Source: Penaeus vannamei
Lineage: Eukaryota; Arthropoda; Malacostraca; Decapoda; Penaeidae
DNA: 32,516 bases
Assembly: GCF_042767895.1 (NCBI RefSeq)
Contig: NC_091570.1
Span: 26,907,539 to 26,940,054, forward strand
Reading direction: 5' to 3'
In this document: positions 30,364-32,516 of the stretch, piece after piece
Layout: the number at the start of each line of letters is the position of its first letter
Numbering within the stretch: the first letter of the stretch is position 1
The notes under the pieces: model-generated
Database searches by the model: none
Seen by the model: the letters and a program-made list of their open reading frames with translations, nothing else
Told to the model about the DNA's origin: nothing
Program-made: the position numbers and the translations under genes

Positions 30364-32516
30364 ATTGTAACATTAATTCAGGTAATTATGATGATTTTCA
30401 TGATAATCCCTTTATTACTAACCATAATGATAATCATGATGATAATGACAATAATAAAGATAAAATTATAATTATCATGACAGTTTTGATAATTAATGCA
30501 ATAATATCAGTAATTAAGTCTATTCTAATCATCATGCTAATAATGACAATAGAAATAATAATAACATTATTATCATTGTCATTATGATTATTATTACTGT
30601 CATTATTATTTCTAAAATTATCATTATTGTTATCATCATTATGAAAATAGTTATAATGATACAAATGACAATAATAATTAGCATAATAATTATTATAACT
30701 GCAATAAGGATAACGATAATGACAATTATGACGATAATGACTATAATGATAATAATCTTAAGAATAATGACAATCATGATAATATTGATGATAATAATAA
30801 TCATAGTGTCCATTTATATTGAAATAAAGGCGAAAAGTAGTAAAATCCCAAAAGTCGAAAAACGGAAAAATCTAGCCCTTTGAGAGAAACGTCGAAAAAA
30901 TCCTTTTCGCTTTTAAATGATTATTATGATGATTTTAACATTAATTCAGGTAATTATAATGATTTTCATAATAATTCCTTTACTATTAACCATAATGATG
31001 ATAATCATGATGATAATGACAATAATAATGATAATGATAAAATGATAATTATAATGATAGTTTTGATAATTATCGCAATAATAGCAATAAATAATTCTAT
31101 TCTGATCATTTTCATACTAATAATGACAATAGAAATAATATCATTATCATTGTCATTATAATTATTATTACTGTCATTATTATTTCTAAATTTATCATTG
31201 TTATTATCATTATAAAAATAATTATAATGATGAAAATGACAATAATGATTAGCATAATAATTATTATAACTGCATTAATGATAATAATAATGATAATTAT
31301 GACAATAATGACTATAATGATAATAATCATGAGAATAATGACAATAAGGATATTAATGATGATGATAATAATTATAGAGTCAATTTGTAATGAAATAAAG
31401 GCATAAAGTAGTGAAATCTCAGAAGTCGAAAAAACGGCAAAATCTAGCGTATTACAGCCTTTTGAGAGAAACGTCAATTTTTTTTTCGCTTTTAAATGAA
31501 AATTAGGATGATTTTAGCATTAATTCATGCAATTATGATGATTTTCATGATCATTCCTTCATTATTAATCATAATGATGATAATCATGATGATAATGACA
31601 ATAATAATGATAATAATGATAGAATGATAATTATAATGATAATTTTGATAATTACTGCAAAAATAGCAATAATTAAGTCTATTCTAATCATTTTCATATT
31701 AATAATGACAATAGAAATAATAATAATATCATAATCATTGTCATTATAATTATTATTACTGTCATTATTATTTCTAAGATTATCATTATTGTTATTAGCA
31801 TTATAACTATTATTATTGTCATTATTATTTATAAAATTATCATTATTGCTATTATCATTATATAAATAGTTATAATGATAAAAATAGCAATAATAATTAC
31901 CATAATAATTATTATAACTGCAATAATGATGATAAAAATAATGATAATCATGATGATAATGACTATAATGATAATAATCATGAAAATAATGACAGTAATG
32001 ATAATAATGATTATAATCATTATTCAGTCCATTTATAATGAAATAAAGGCCAGGAGAAATAAAATCCCTTAAGTCGAAAAAACGGCAAAATCTAGCGTAT
32101 TACAGCCTTTTGAGAGAAACGTCGAAAAAAAAACTTTTTCGCTTTTTAATGGTAATTATGAGGATTTTAACATTAATTCAGGTAATCATGATTTTTTTCA
32201 TGATAATTCCTTTATTATTGACAATAATGATGATAATTATGATGATAATGACAATGATAATGACAATAATAATGATAAAATCATAATTATAATGATAATT
32301 TTGATTATTACTGCAATAATTAGCTCTATTCCAATAATTTTCATACTAATAATGGCAACAGAAATAATATTAACATCATTATCATTATCATTATAATTAT
32401 TATTATTGTCATTATTATTTCTAAGATTATCATTATTACTACTATCATTATATAAATAGCTATAATGATAAAAATAGTAATAATAATTAGCATAATAATT
32501 ATCATAGCTGCAATAG
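30364..32516. repeat. ATAATG-rich satellite array, right block
   Basis: Right copy of the ATTGT duplication (30364-30368), then the interrupted monomer continues and three more plus-strand cores follow at about 30809, 31380 and 32028, spaced 571 and 648 bp. The array runs to the end of the window. A clear foldback is at 31842-31894: ATTATTGCTATTATCATTAT opposite TATAATGATAAAAATAGCAA. Core sequences are as similar to those of the left block as copies within each block are, so both belong to one family. Confidence 0.85.

Noticed and set aside
30364..32072. Ile/Met/Asn-rich frames in the right array
   Set aside because: Same repeat translation as in the left block.
1..32516. CRISPR array or bacterial defence system
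   Set aside because: Repeats are tandem satellites or microsatellites without unique spacers, and genes have introns; the DNA is eukaryotic.

Overview
This window looks like a piece of a repeat-dominated decapod crustacean genome, most likely a penaeid shrimp. That is inference from the sequence: extreme microsatellite density, degenerate telomere-like (CCTAA)n of the arthropod TTAGG type, split genes with GT/AG introns, and a non-LTR retrotransposon, a Harbinger-type transposon and LTR-type insertions all packed together. A run of exactly 500 N (27017-27516) shows it is a scaffold joined across a gap. Most long open frames here are simple-sequence artefacts. No operons, CRISPR arrays or bacterial features are present.

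Layout. 1-7640: a degenerate ATAATG-rich satellite with monomers of about 480-615 bp, each carrying a conserved CpG-containing core of about 120 bp. One block (about 2140-3660) is inverted, and a probable solo LTR (4907-5398) is inserted. 7641-13200: mixed DNA with (CA)n, (TTA)n, a 340-bp tandem duplication, a broken HARBI1-like transposase on the minus strand (about 9735-10275), long (TA)n, a telomere-like tract (11641-11810), (CT)n and (TA)n. 13201-21056: nearly 7.9 kb of strand-asymmetric CCA/ACC-derived repeat with an internal higher-order period of about 770-774 bp. 21057-22073: unique and T- or ATT-rich DNA. 22074-24294: a 5'-truncated, frame-broken non-LTR retrotransposon ending in a TAA-type tail 48 bp upstream of an exon. 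24343-27016: exons resembling a class I myosin of the Myo1D/Myo31DF type. 27517-27820: a partial tandem duplication beside the gap. 27793-32516: the same satellite family again, interrupted by a 2324-bp LTR-like insertion (28040-30363) with a perfect 5-bp target duplication.

The only host gene I can support is the myosin-I fragment. Two motor-domain exons (switch I and the segment after it) are followed after only 596 bp by a TH1 tail exon. Most of the motor, the IQ neck and the start of the tail, several hundred codons, are missing between them. Together with a 1-nt frameshift in a G run and a His in place of the nearly invariant switch-I Arg, this suggests a partial or pseudogenised copy, or an assembly collapse next to the gap. 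It does not look like an intact gene.

I found no convincing new multi-gene system. The least explained signals are the conserved hairpin-bearing core of the satellite, three copies of a 28-nt stem-loop with an invariant loop inside the 2.3-kb insertion, and the 7.9-kb CA-strand/GT-strand block.
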